A DNA stretch of 64,000 bases from JBDZVM01 sp040255675 (GTDB taxonomy: Bacteria > Actinomycetota > Actinomycetes > Acidothermales > Acidothermaceae): the NCBI GenBank assembly GCA_040255675.1, contig JBDZVM010000005.1, forward strand, positions 62,001 through 126,000. The letters run 5' to 3'. Numbering within the stretch: the first letter of the stretch is position 1; each line of letters starts with the position of its first letter. The notes below the pieces were generated by a model. The model had not been told where the DNA came from, did not search any database, and saw nothing but the letters and a program-made list of their open reading frames with translations. Shown here in pieces: positions 45,011 through 53,917 of this stretch. A program made the translations under genes and the position numbers.

Positions 45011-45736
45011 TCACGACCGCTTGGCTCCAGAGACCGCGGGCGCTCTTGTATCGTCCGCGGTCTCGCCAGGCGGGGTCATTTCGATGAGCCTGGTGACGAT
45101 GACGTTTCGGGTATGGGCAATGTGTTCGCGCAAGGCTGCCTCGGCCGTATCGGCGTCGCCGTCGCGCATCGCGTTGATGATGCGCTCGTGTTCGGCGCAC
45201 GCTTGCTTCTGGCGGGCGGGCGAACTTGCCACCGTCGTCAGGTAACGATGGATGCGATCGCGAAGGTCACCGACCAGCCTGGCCGCCTCGGTACCCCGGC
45301 CGTCGATCAGTTCGTGCAACTCCCAGTCGCCCTGCAGCCAGGTGCCGTGGTCGGGCTCTTTGCGTAACGCGGCGTTCCGAGCAAGCATTTCATCGACTAC
45401 TTCGGGAGTGAGCGTCGCGATGTGGCGGCGGACCGCGAAGATTTCTAGCTGCTCGCGAATGTCGACCAGTTCGAGCACGGCTTCGGGTCGCACCGCGCTG
45501 ACCGCGTATTGCTGGTATGGGGTCACGGTAACGAGACGTTCGGCCTGTAGCCGCCGTAGGGCCTCTCGCACAGGCACCCGGCTCACGTTGAACTGCCGGG
45601 ATAGGGTGACCTGGTTCAGCTCCGCGCCATCCGCGATATCACCATTCATGATCGCTTGCCGAATTTTCCAATACACGGTATCGGCAAGTGTCTCGCGTCT
45701 CACGCTCTCAAACTGCGCCACGGTGTCCTTCGCCAT
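45011..45736 (-). CDS. GntR-family regulator with FCD domain
   Basis: 241 residues. The winged helix reads KIRQAIMNGDIADGAELNQVTLSRQFNVSRVPVREALRRLQAERLV (as continuous sequence about residues 24-70), followed by an all-helical FCD effector domain in which WELHELI and HERIINAM contribute likely metal/ligand-binding His residues. FadR/VanR-type regulators usually repress catabolic operons and release DNA on binding a pathway acid. It is the only regulator in the island and is divergent from the operon starting at 46125, so it probably controls the five shared operators. Confidence 0.92.
   Translation of the reverse strand: MAKDTVAQFESVRRETLADTVYWKIRQAIMNGDIADGAELNQVTLSRQFNVSRVPVREALRRLQAERLVTVTPYQQYAVSAVRPEAVLELVDIREQLEIFAVRRHIATLTPEVVDEMLARNAALRKEPDHGTWLQGDWELHELIDGRGTEAARLVGDLRDRIHRYLTTVASSPARQKQACAEHERIINAMRDGDADTAEAALREHIAHTRNVIVTRLIEMTPPGETADDTRAPAVSGAKRS
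45030..45064. terminator. Bidirectional hairpin at the convergent isochorismatase/gntR end
   Basis: GAGACCGCGG (45030-45039) and its exact reverse complement (45055-45064) with a 15-base loop. It lies inside the last codons of the leftward gntR gene and 39 bp beyond the stop of the rightward hydrolase, so it could terminate the rightward operon. Confidence 0.6.
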
Positions 45737-46124
45737 CGAAGATCTTCAACTGTGTCGCGCTCTTCCGAGACGAAAGCCCGGCCTTGCGCCTTGTGCGATA
45801 CCCCGGTTTGGCAGGCCGCGGCCTGCGGAGTCGGCGTCTTCAAAGTGACACGCTGGCGGATCTACCGACATCGCGCAACTTCGTTCACTACTGTGTCGAC
45901 CACTAGGCGTCACCTTGCGCGCAAGGAGCTTCACGCAGACGCGATCGCCTGGTGCAACCTCCCCGTACTTGTTGACAGTATTAGGGTACCGCACTCCCAG
46001 CCTTCGCATCGCGATAACACCCTTGGACCGCGGGAGATCGCTCTTGCGCCGGTACAGGACCACTTGACCGTACCGCTGGATACAGTATACGCTCATCTTG
46101 ATCTGGAAACGTCGGAGGTACTCG
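45737..46124. promoter_or_regulatory. 388-bp divergent regulatory region gntR / cyclodeaminase operon
   Basis: No gene is visible. The right end holds the promoter and operator at 46064-46093. Two weaker matches to the operator (9 of 12) occur: AACTGTGTCGCG at 45748-45759, right before the gntR start, and TACTGTGTCGAC at 45889-45900; they may serve autoregulation. A TTGACAGTATTAG stretch at 45972-45984 shares ACAGTAT with the operator. I cannot place a convincing gntR promoter. Confidence 0.5.
46064..46093 (+). promoter_or_regulatory. Promoter with island operator copy 3, cyclodeaminase operon
   Basis: TTGACC (46064-46069) as -35, then CTGGATACAGTA (46076-46087) and -10-like TACGCT (46088-46093, 18-base spacer) or overlapping TATACG. 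The operator again sits in the promoter spacer. The transcript would start about 25 bp before the GGAGG site of the gene at 46125. Confidence 0.65.
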
Positions 46125-47114
46125 GTGACCCTGTTGCTGCGCAACGACGAGATCGTCGAGATCGCAAGCGTCGATACCGCGATTGAAGCAATGTCTATTG
46201 CATTCGCGCTCGAGGGCGAAGGCAAGACCGGAGAGCCTCAGCGTTTTGATATTCCGCACGGGCATGGATGGCTTCGGCTTTTAGCCGCGGTGGTGCCCGG
46301 ATTGAACGCGTTCGGCTTCAAGGCGATGAACCTTACCCAGGGGATCGGAGTCCGCTACGTCATATCCGTGTGTGATCTCGAGACCGGCGAATTGCGAGGC
46401 ATTCTCGACGCGCAAGCCGTGACCGCGATGCGCACGGCTGCCGCGACGGCCGTCGCGACAAGAGTGCTGGCCGTCGAAGACGTCGAACGAGTCGCGATAA
46501 TAGGCACAGGTGCCGAGGCGCGCACTCACCTGGAATCCGTGCTCGCGGTCAGGCCAGCGAAAAAAGTGTCGGTGTATAGCCGTTCCGCTCGTAATCGCGC
46601 GGCGTTCGTCGAAACCATGACGTCGATCGTCAAGGCCGATATTGCGGAGTGCGCGAGCATCGAGGAAGCACTAGCGGGTGCGGGGGTGATCGTGCTAGCG
46701 ACAAAATCAGCGGAGCCCGTGCTCTACGCGCGCCACCTGGAGCCGGGCATGCACGTGAACTCGATCGGCTCCGCCCGCCGCGACCAGTTTGAATTGGCAG
46801 CCGACACCTTCGCACAGTTTTCCTCTATTGTGTGCGACTCCAAGGTGCATGTGTTCGCCGAGGCGGGCGACATGCTTTCGGCGGTCGAACAAGCCATTTG
46901 TGGCCCGGAGCGTGCGACAAACCTCGGCGAGCTGGTCGCCGGCCGAGGGCGGGGGCGTCAGCACTCGTCTGAGATCACCCTCTACAAATCGGTAGGGACG
47001 GCGATCCAAGACATCGTGCTCGCCTCACATCTGCTTGATCTCGCCAAGGCGGCCGGCCGTGGCCAGGAACTAGATGTTTTTCCGAAGCTCAAGCCGTTTG
47101 ACAAAGAGGGTTAG
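46125..47114 (+). CDS. Ornithine cyclodeaminase / mu-crystallin family protein
   Basis: 329 residues from GTG 46125, with GGAGG six bases upstream. The family core is present: RFDIPHGHGWLRLLAAVVPGLNAFGFKAMN, GILDAQAVTAMRTAAATAVATRVLA, the Rossmann segment VAIIGTGAEARTHLESVLAV and the loop NSIGSARRDQFELA. Members include ornithine cyclodeaminase, alanine dehydrogenase and pyrroline- or imine-reducing enzymes; the exact reaction cannot be told. Its presence fits a nitrogen-containing substrate or intermediate in the island. First gene of the operon. Confidence 0.9.
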   Translation: MTLLLRNDEIVEIASVDTAIEAMSIAFALEGEGKTGEPQRFDIPHGHGWLRLLAAVVPGLNAFGFKAMNLTQGIGVRYVISVCDLETGELRGILDAQAVTAMRTAAATAVATRVLAVEDVERVAIIGTGAEARTHLESVLAVRPAKKVSVYSRSARNRAAFVETMTSIVKADIAECASIEEALAGAGVIVLATKSAEPVLYARHLEPGMHVNSIGSARRDQFELAADTFAQFSSIVCDSKVHVFAEAGDMLSAVEQAICGPERATNLGELVAGRGRGRQHSSEITLYKSVGTAIQDIVLASHLLDLAKAAGRGQELDVFPKLKPFDKEG

Positions 47115-47121
47115 CAGGCGA

Positions 47122-48591
47122 ATGCAAGCAGTGCATGCGGTGGTCGATCGGGTGCGGACAAACCTCTTCATTGGTGGAGAGTGGCGTAGCGGGTCGGACG
47201 GAGCGGCGATCGATGTCGTCGACCCCGCGACCGAGAAGGTGATCGCTTCTGTTGCGTCGGCGACCGTCGACGACGGCCTCGAAGCGGTAGCGATCGCCGA
47301 AGCGGCGGGCAAGGATTGGGCTCGGAGAGCCCCGCGCGATCGTGCCGAGCTACTTCGGCGGGTCTTCGAGTCGATGCTTGACGAAGCCGATTGGCTCGCC
47401 ACTCTCATCGCGCTCGAGAACGGCAAGACCATGGCGGACGCGCGCAGTGAAGTGGCGTACGCGGCGGAATTCTTTCGCTGGTTCTCCGAGGAAGCCGTCC
47501 GCAATATCGGCAGTGTGTCGTACGCTCCCGCGGGCGGGAGTCGGATCGTCGTGATGCATCAGCCGATCGGCGTGTCGCTCCTTGTGACGCCGTGGAACTT
47601 CCCGGCGGCAATGGCAACTCGCAAGATTGCGCCGGCGCTGGCCGCCGGTTGCTCCGTCATCCTCAAGCCAGCGAGCGAGACGCCACTCACCGCCCTGGCG
47701 ATCGGGCAGCTGCTCGAGCGTGCCGGTGTCCCCCAGGGTGTCGTGAATGTATTGCCGACGCGGAAGACGGCACTCTTTGTGCGCACGTTGCTCAACGACG
47801 ATCGGGTGCGCAAACTTTCCTTTACTGGTTCGACCGAGGTCGGTCGGGTCTTGCTGCGCGAAGCGGCTGAGTCCGTTGTTGACTGCTCCATGGAACTCGG
47901 TGGCAACGCACCCTTCATCGTCTACGCCGATGCTGACATCGACGCGGCGGTCGAGGGGGCGATGATTGCGAAGATGCGAAATGGTGGGCAAGCTTGCACG
48001 GCGGCGAATCGCTTCTATGTGCACCGTGATGTAGCGGAAGTCTTCACCGAGCGCTTCACGAAAGCGATGGCGGACCTAGTGGTCGGCCCGGGCACCGAAG
48101 CAGGTGTCGACGTCGGCCCTCTCATCAACGGGGCCGCGAAAGAGGCGATGATCGAAACAGTCGAGCGCGGCCTCGACGCCGGTGCGTCGCTGACCACCGG
48201 CGGAGCTTACGACGGCGTGGGCTACTTTTACCGGCCGACCGTTCTTCGAGATGTGCCGGCCGACGCCCCATTCCTCAACAGCGAGATCTTTGGTCCGGTC
48301 GCGCCGATCGTTACTTTCGGGCCCGACGACGACGTGATCGCGTTGGCGAACGACACTGAGTACGGCCTCGCCGCATACGTCTACACTCGCGATTTGTCGA
48401 GGGCTCTGCGCGTCTCGGAGGCTCTCGATTACGGCATGGTTGGAATTAACCGCGGCATCGTGTCCGACCCGGCCGCGCCTTTTGGAGGTGCGAAACAAAG
48501 CGGGGTGGGCCGTGAGGGCGGTCACATCGGCATGCTGGAGTTCACGGAATCGAAGTATGTCAGCGTCGGGTGGGACTCCGCTGATGCCTGA
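47122..48591 (+). CDS. NAD(P)-dependent aldehyde dehydrogenase (semialdehyde type)
   Basis: 489 residues of the ALDH superfamily, closest in look to succinate-semialdehyde dehydrogenases: VTPWNFPAAMATRKIAPALAAG, catalytic Glu in MELGGNAPFIV and catalytic Cys in NGGQACTAANRF, then the SEIFGPVAPI motif. It may oxidise a semialdehyde released after extradiol ring cleavage. The ATG at 47122 begins eight bases after the preceding stop; a longer frame into the upstream gene is not needed. Confidence 0.92.
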   Translation: MQAVHAVVDRVRTNLFIGGEWRSGSDGAAIDVVDPATEKVIASVASATVDDGLEAVAIAEAAGKDWARRAPRDRAELLRRVFESMLDEADWLATLIALENGKTMADARSEVAYAAEFFRWFSEEAVRNIGSVSYAPAGGSRIVVMHQPIGVSLLVTPWNFPAAMATRKIAPALAAGCSVILKPASETPLTALAIGQLLERAGVPQGVVNVLPTRKTALFVRTLLNDDRVRKLSFTGSTEVGRVLLREAAESVVDCSMELGGNAPFIVYADADIDAAVEGAMIAKMRNGGQACTAANRFYVHRDVAEVFTERFTKAMADLVVGPGTEAGVDVGPLINGAAKEAMIETVERGLDAGASLTTGGAYDGVGYFYRPTVLRDVPADAPFLNSEIFGPVAPIVTFGPDDDVIALANDTEYGLAAYVYTRDLSRALRVSEALDYGMVGINRGIVSDPAAPFGGAKQSGVGREGGHIGMLEFTESKYVSVGWDSADA

Positions 48592-48662
48592 AAGGTTCTG
48601 CGCGCGACGAGCCTTCGTGGTACACCGGTGAACGATGACGATCGAGGAATGAGCGGGATCAC

Positions 48663-49847
48663 ATGGATAGTAAATTTGCGACGGTTGCCGGCGGCGACGT
48701 CACGTCGATTGAGTCTGAGCGGCTCGTTCACAATTCCGTGTACCTAGACGAGCGTCTGTACAAGCACGAGCAACGCACCCTCTTCGCCAGCGTCTGGAAC
48801 TTCGTGTGCCACGAGTCGGAGCTCGTCGAGCCAGGCACCTATTTCACAGTTCGTATCGCTGGCAACCCGATGATCGTCATTCGGGGTAAGGACGGCGTGA
48901 TCAGGGCGCTGCACAATGTCTGCCGCCACCGTGGAGCGATGGTGCTCGAAGGTACTGGTCAGTGCGAAATGATGCGTTGTCCCTACCACTGGTGGACCTA
49001 CAACACGGAAGGCAAGCTGACAGGCGTGCCTGGGAGCCCGGCATACGAGAACACCGGGTTCGTTCGTGAAAACTTTGGTTTGGTGCCAGTGCGCACCGAA
49101 GTCCTCTACGGACTGGTCTTCGTATGCGTCGATGACAACGCACCGAGCCTGCGAGACTATCTCGGTTCTCGAATCGTCGAGGTCCTTTCCTCCCCACTCG
49201 GTAACGTCGAGATGGAAGTGATCCACAAACAGGAATTTGCTGTTCCGGTGAACTGGAAGCTGGTCGCGGAAAATCAGCGCGACGGCTACCACGTGCCTTT
49301 CGTCCATCCGATCTTCCGCTCGGCAAGTCCGGCGAGCCCCTACGAGCTGGTCGATAACGGGCATGCCGTGCAGTGGACCAAGCTCGACTACGACCGCCTG
49401 CCCGACGCGCTGAAGGGCGCGACCAAGTACGCATTGCCAGGCTTCGAAGGTGGCGGCGGCTACATCATGACACTCTTCCCTGACTTGATTTGCCAAGTGA
49501 GAAACAACTACTTCATGATCTCTAGTTCGGTGCCACAATCGATCAACAGCACAGTGGTCACGCGTCGCATCTTCGGGGTTGTCGGTGACGACGAAGAAAT
49601 TCGGAAGACGCGCATGCTGTCAGCCGACGCGACGGCCCTCAGTTCCTACGAAAACGAGGACATGCCGGTGCTGATCAGGCAGGCTCACGGGCTCGACAAC
49701 TGGGCGGTTCCCTACAGCCTCATCGCGCGCGGGCAACCGGCGACGTCCGGTACCCGCGGTGACGACAACAGACTTCGCCAGTGGTGGCAGTTTTGGCGCA
49801 CTTACGTCGGTGCGCAAACGAACGCGAGCCCGATGGAACAGGGATAG
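48663..49847 (+). CDS. Rieske oxygenase alpha subunit, second copy
   Basis: 394 residues. Rieske ligands Cys87, His89, Cys106 and His109 (VCRHRG ... RCPYHWWTYN) and the mononuclear iron motif NQRDGYHVPFVH with Asp207, His210 and His215 are intact. It lacks an adjacent beta subunit. The sequence is clearly different from the first alpha subunit, so it is not a recent duplicate. It could be an alpha-only oxygenase, for example an O- or N-demethylase or a ring monooxygenase. ATG 48663 follows GAGGAATGAGCGGGATC without a very strong ribosome site. Confidence 0.92.
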   Translation: MDSKFATVAGGDVTSIESERLVHNSVYLDERLYKHEQRTLFASVWNFVCHESELVEPGTYFTVRIAGNPMIVIRGKDGVIRALHNVCRHRGAMVLEGTGQCEMMRCPYHWWTYNTEGKLTGVPGSPAYENTGFVRENFGLVPVRTEVLYGLVFVCVDDNAPSLRDYLGSRIVEVLSSPLGNVEMEVIHKQEFAVPVNWKLVAENQRDGYHVPFVHPIFRSASPASPYELVDNGHAVQWTKLDYDRLPDALKGATKYALPGFEGGGGYIMTLFPDLICQVRNNYFMISSSVPQSINSTVVTRRIFGVVGDDEEIRKTRMLSADATALSSYENEDMPVLIRQAHGLDNWAVPYSLIARGQPATSGTRGDDNRLRQWWQFWRTYVGAQTNASPMEQG

Positions 49848-49934
49848 AAATTACGTTCACGATCTTCGGTGCTGGTGGGTGGCACCGATACCGGACGTTG
49901 ATGGCGAAGCTTCGTGACAACCGTAGGAGGACAG

Positions 49935-50252
49935 GTGCCAAGGACGCCGCTCGACAAGCTCAAGGAGGTGTCGTCCGATCTGGCTCAAGGCTTCGAACAA
50001 CTTCGCAAGGGCGCGCTTGAAGGGGGTCCCCTGACGAATGATGTCGCGGAGCTGGTCATCGTAGGCGCGCTGACCTCGACCAGGCAGCATGGTGCCTTGC
50101 GCGTGCACATTCGCCGGCTTTTTCGAATGGGAGTCTCGCCGGAGGCGATCAGACACGCGATCATAGCGCCCTTCGGAGCCGCCTCGACCCTGACGGAGAC
50201 GGTTGAGGCGCTTGATATCTTGCAGGAACTCATCGAGGGGAATCAGAACTGA
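49935..50252 (+). CDS. Carboxymuconolactone decarboxylase-like protein
   Basis: 105 residues with the all-helical CMD/AhpD fold (VAELVIVGALTSTRQHGALRVHIRRLFRMGVSPEAIRHAII across its middle). The CxxC redox pair of AhpD is absent, so it is of the decarboxylase-like rather than peroxidase type. GTG 49935 follows AGGAGG by four bases; an in-frame GTG at 49914 is the alternative. Its stop overlaps the start of an enol-lactonase-like hydrolase, a pairing typical of the beta-ketoadipate branch (PcaC-PcaD). Confidence 0.85.
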   Translation: MPRTPLDKLKEVSSDLAQGFEQLRKGALEGGPLTNDVAELVIVGALTSTRQHGALRVHIRRLFRMGVSPEAIRHAIIAPFGAASTLTETVEALDILQELIEGNQN

Positions 50253-51025
50253 TGGCGTCCGCACCGATGGTGCTGGCGCACGAGGTTCATGGCGCCGCTC
50301 AATCGAAAGCCTTGGTTCTGCTGCACTCGCTGGCGCTCGACCGAAGCGTCTGGCGGCGAATCATCAAACCGCTCGCTAAGAAACGGGCGGTCATTGCGGT
50401 TGATCTGCGCGGACACGGCGCCTCTCCGAGGAGTACGGCTTTTTCGATCGAGGACATGGCAGATGACGTCGCCACGACGTTGGCCGCGTTGGATCGGCGA
50501 TCCGCGACCGTCGTCGGCATGTCCATGGGCGGTTGTGTCGCCCAGGCATTCGCCGTCAGGCATCCGGATCAGGTCGACGGGCTCGGGTTGATCGATACGA
50601 CCGCCTGGTACGGCGCTGAGGCCCCTCGCGCATGGCAGGAGCGCGCGACAAAAGCACGCCAATCCGGTCTGCGGTCACTCTCACAATTCCAGTTGACTCG
50701 GTGGTTCGGTGACGACTTCAGGGTCGCAAACGAGTCGCTGTGTCAAGAACTTCTCGACGTCTTTGCCGCGAATGATCTCGACTCGTACGCCGCCGCATGC
50801 GCCGCGCTAGGAGCATTCGACGCGCGCGAACGGATCACGTCCATCACGACACCTACCGTCATCGTCGTCGGCGAGGATGACCGTGCGACCCCGCCATCGC
50901 ATGCGGCGGAGATCCAGCGTCGAATCAGCGGCGCCGTCATGCACGTGGTACCGAAGACAAGGCACTTGACCGCCCTGGAACGGCCGGACGAAGTCCTCGA
51001 GCACCTCGATGGAATTCTGCCCTAG
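50252..51025 (+). CDS. Alpha/beta hydrolase (enol-lactonase-like)
   Basis: 257 residues. Nucleophile elbow GMSMGG (Ser about 92), Asp in VGEDDRATP and His in TRHLTALERP form the triad; VDLRGHGAS is the typical oxyanion-side sequence. It resembles 3-oxoadipate enol-lactonase (PcaD) and also N-formylmaleamate deformylases of nicotinate breakdown. Overlap with the CMD-like gene favours an enol-lactone hydrolase, while the isochorismatase in the island would fit the other option. Confidence 0.88.
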   Translation: MASAPMVLAHEVHGAAQSKALVLLHSLALDRSVWRRIIKPLAKKRAVIAVDLRGHGASPRSTAFSIEDMADDVATTLAALDRRSATVVGMSMGGCVAQAFAVRHPDQVDGLGLIDTTAWYGAEAPRAWQERATKARQSGLRSLSQFQLTRWFGDDFRVANESLCQELLDVFAANDLDSYAAACAALGAFDARERITSITTPTVIVVGEDDRATPPSHAAEIQRRISGAVMHVVPKTRHLTALERPDEVLEHLDGILP

Positions 51026-51126
51026 CGTAGCCAAACAACCCACGGCGTCATCCGTGCGAGTGGAGGCGACAATGACGCTAACCGCCAACACGGCCTCAGC
51101 GCCCCGAACCGCTCGAGGAGTTGACC

Positions 51127-51921
51127 ATGGAGGCCTTTGATGCGGCCGCTGGTCGCGATGCCCCACGTCGCCGCGATCTCGAGGGCCGTACGGTCGTGGT
51201 CACCGGTGCGGCAAATGGCATTGGCCGGGCCACGAGTTTCCGCTTCGCCGAGCGCGGCGCGAACGTGTTCGCGGTCGACAACGACGGCCGTCGGCTTGCC
51301 GAAACCGCGCAGGCGATCACCCGAGAAGGAGGGTGCGTTCGGCCGGTCGAATGCGACGTGACTGACCCCTCCGCCGTCGAAGGCCTTTCCCAAGTGGTAA
51401 TGCGAGATTACGGCGCTCCAGATGTAGTAGCGAACGTCGTAGGTGGCGCGAAACTCGCGAGCGTTCTCGACATGGACCTGGCGCATTGGGACGCACAAGT
51501 GCGATTCAATCTGACCAGCGTTTACCTCATGTGTCACGCCTTTCTCGGCGCGATGGTCGAAAGACGCGAAGGTGTCATCGTCAACACGTCGTCCGGGTGG
51601 GCATACATGCCCGCGCCCAATCGAAGCGCATACGCCGCCTGCAAGGCTGGAATTGTGGCGTTCTCTCGTGCCTTGGCGGCTGAGGTGGCCCCATACGGCA
51701 TTCGTGTGAATGTGGTCGCGCCCGGACCGATCGTCACTGAGCGGATGCTCGCGCTCACTCGCGACGAGCCTGTTGCGCAGGCTAAGCAGACGTCCGTGCC
51801 GCTAGGGCGCCTTGGCGTGCCCGACGACGTCGCTACGGTCATCTCGTTTCTGGCCTCAGAGGCTTCGTCTTACGTATGCGGACAGGTGATCCATGTCAAC
51901 GGCGGAGTAGTCATGCCATGA
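51127..51921 (+). CDS. Short-chain dehydrogenase/reductase
   Basis: 264 residues of the classical SDR family: cofactor motif VVTGAANGIGRA, the NVVGGAK equivalent of NNAG, catalytic Ser in NTSSGW and YxxxK in SAYAACKAG, then RVNVVAPGPIVTERM. The acidic residue after beta-2 (AVDNDG) points to NAD. SDR enzymes of this kind often oxidise cis-dihydrodiols formed by Rieske dioxygenases, making it a better candidate for that step than the zinc alcohol dehydrogenase. ATG 51127 follows GAGGAG. Confidence 0.92.
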   Translation: MEAFDAAAGRDAPRRRDLEGRTVVVTGAANGIGRATSFRFAERGANVFAVDNDGRRLAETAQAITREGGCVRPVECDVTDPSAVEGLSQVVMRDYGAPDVVANVVGGAKLASVLDMDLAHWDAQVRFNLTSVYLMCHAFLGAMVERREGVIVNTSSGWAYMPAPNRSAYAACKAGIVAFSRALAAEVAPYGIRVNVVAPGPIVTERMLALTRDEPVAQAKQTSVPLGRLGVPDDVATVISFLASEASSYVCGQVIHVNGGVVMP

Positions 51922-52823
51922 GTGCTCACCATGCCTCGGTACCCGCGATAGACAAGGACCGGTTACGCGGTGCCGATTTGCGCGGCACCGACCTGCGCGG
52001 CGCCGATTTGCGAGGTGCGGACCTGCGCCGTGCCGACTTGCGAGGCGCTGACCTCCGAGGCGCTGACATGCGCGATACCGATGCGTCAGAGGTTGACTTC
52101 ACCGGCTCCCGTTTGAACAGTACAGACTTCCGTGGCGCACGGCTGGTCGAGGCGCGTCTTGGCCGCGCGCTTCTCGTGGACGCCGACTTCTCGGACGCCA
52201 ACCTTGAAGGTTCGTCGTTTTCCGACGAAGGCTCTACTGAGGAGTACTTGCTACACGTCTATTTGCAAGGCCGTGACGCCGTCGGTGCTAACCCCACGAA
52301 CGCCGACCTCACTGGGGCGAACTTCACTAATGCCAACTTGGCACGCGCCGATCTTGCCGGCGCGGACCTGACTCGTTCCACGCTCACGGGCGCCGATATG
52401 CGGGCGGCCGACCTTTCTGCCGTGATGTTCTCCAATCCGCGCCGTCTCGGCAAGTACCACGGCATGCGCTTCAGTGGGGCGACGTTTCGATTGGCCACGC
52501 TCTTCGGCGCCGATTTGTCGGCCGCCGATTTGAGCGGTGCGACTTTCGTAGATACGGAGCTGTATCTCGCGAGCATGAGCGGCGCGAACCTTACTCGCGC
52601 GCGCTTGATCGGTGCTCTCCTACTCGAAGCCGACCTTCGCGGGGCGGTGCTCATAGACACGGTCTTTCTGCGCGTGGATTTGTCTGGCCTCCGGTGGCAC
52701 GGATTCGAAGGCCAGCCCGCAAGTTGGGAAGGCACTAGATGCCCTGACGGGATGCTCGCATCTGAGCACGGGGGCTCATGCGTAGGCGTCTTCTCTCAGG
52801 CAGAGTCGATGAGAGGAAGGTGA
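51918..52823 (+). CDS. Pentapeptide-repeat protein
   Basis: 301 residues starting at ATG 51918, which overlaps the SDR stop. From residue 15 the protein is built of A(D/N)LxG-type pentapeptides in two blocks (about 15-105 and 120-265) separated by a short non-repeat insert (DEGSTEEYLLHVYLQGRDAVG). Such proteins form a right-handed square beta helix; some protect DNA gyrase but most have no known function. The C-terminus has CPDGMLASEHGGSC with two Cys. No signal peptide or TM helix. Its tight coupling to the SDR and cupin genes suggests co-expression with the pathway. Confidence 0.92.
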   Translation: MSAHHASVPAIDKDRLRGADLRGTDLRGADLRGADLRRADLRGADLRGADMRDTDASEVDFTGSRLNSTDFRGARLVEARLGRALLVDADFSDANLEGSSFSDEGSTEEYLLHVYLQGRDAVGANPTNADLTGANFTNANLARADLAGADLTRSTLTGADMRAADLSAVMFSNPRRLGKYHGMRFSGATFRLATLFGADLSAADLSGATFVDTELYLASMSGANLTRARLIGALLLEADLRGAVLIDTVFLRVDLSGLRWHGFEGQPASWEGTRCPDGMLASEHGGSCVGVFSQAESMRGR

Positions 52824-52828
52824 GGCAC

Positions 52829-53917
52829 GTGGCTCTCGACGCACAAGGCCGAGATCTCGAGGACTTGCCGTTGCTGAGTCCTTATCAGGAATGGCAGCGA
52901 GGGGAGCGGGTGCCGATACACGAGGGTACCTCGATTCCAAGCCTGCATACGCTCGAAGTCGGTTCGTGGGAGCGTGTTGGGCAACGTGGCGCGTTGGTCA
53001 CGCTTGCTGAGCAGGAGAGGGACGACGGCCAGCTCATCGAGATTTCGCCAGGCAATGAGACGAACGTGCTCCATCATCTTTACGAGTCGCTGGTCTTCGT
53101 CGTCGAGGGCCGTGGCGCGACCACCCTCTGGCAGCCGGACGGCGTCAAACAGACAGTCGAGTGGCGCCGCGGAAGCCTTTTCTCTCCGCCGTTGAATTGC
53201 TATTACCAGCACTTCAACCTTGATGGTGAAAAGCCGGCCAGACTGTTCGCCGTCACGTCGGCACCGCTCACGATCAACCTTTACCATAACGAATCTTTCG
53301 TCTTTGAAAACGATTTCGTCTTTCGTGACAGGTATGGTGGCGAGCGCGACTTCTTCTCAGACGACGGCCGGCGGCTGGCACGCCGGGTGTTGAAAACGAA
53401 TTTCGTGCCCGATGTCCGAGAGTTTCCGCTCCCGGAGTGGCGAGAACGGGGAGCCGGCGGCAAGAATGTCGTGTTCGCTCTCTCCAGCAACACCATGGTG
53501 TCGCACGTCAGCGAATTCCCTATTGGCACGTACAAGAAAGCGCATCGGCACACTGCGGGAGCGCACGTCATCATCATCGGGGGTGAGGGTTACTCGTTGC
53601 TTTGGTTTGAGGGCGATTCCAAAAAGGAACGGATCGATTGGCAAGACGGTACGGTACTGAGCCCGGCCGACAACCAGTACCACCAGCACTTCAATATCGG
53701 AAACACGCCGGCGCGTTACCTCGCACTTCGGTGGAACTCGCCCGAGTTTCCTCCGCGCGGTTTTAACCAGACGGTGTTCCACAACGGCCCTGAGCAGGTC
53801 GAGTACGAAGACCAAGACCCAGAGATTCACGAGACTTTTGTCGAGGAGTGCGCCAGGCGCGGCGTGCAGGCTCGTGATGTCGCATCCAAGCGCGCCGAGT
53901 CTGCGCCGCGAGAATGA
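52829..53917 (+). CDS. Double-cupin domain protein
   Basis: About 362 residues (GTG 52829; GTG 52820 also possible) with two cupin domains. Domain 1 has HHLYESLVFVVEGRGATTLW and CYYQHFNLDG; domain 2 has KKAHRHTAGAHVIIIGGEGYSLLW and QYHQHFNIGN. Both end in a QHFN sequence, with possible metal-binding His residues. Bicupins include gentisate and hydroxynaphthoate ring-cleaving dioxygenases, but a catalytic role is not shown here. Its stop overlaps the EutA-like gene. Confidence 0.85.
   Translation: MALDAQGRDLEDLPLLSPYQEWQRGERVPIHEGTSIPSLHTLEVGSWERVGQRGALVTLAEQERDDGQLIEISPGNETNVLHHLYESLVFVVEGRGATTLWQPDGVKQTVEWRRGSLFSPPLNCYYQHFNLDGEKPARLFAVTSAPLTINLYHNESFVFENDFVFRDRYGGERDFFSDDGRRLARRVLKTNFVPDVREFPLPEWRERGAGGKNVVFALSSNTMVSHVSEFPIGTYKKAHRHTAGAHVIIIGGEGYSLLWFEGDSKKERIDWQDGTVLSPADNQYHQHFNIGNTPARYLALRWNSPEFPPRGFNQTVFHNGPEQVEYEDQDPEIHETFVEECARRGVQARDVASKRAESAPRE

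Noticed and set aside
51960..52075. Dense 15-bp repeats considered as a DNA repeat element
   Set aside because: They are in frame and encode pentapeptide repeats; codon wobble differs between units, as expected for protein-level repetition.
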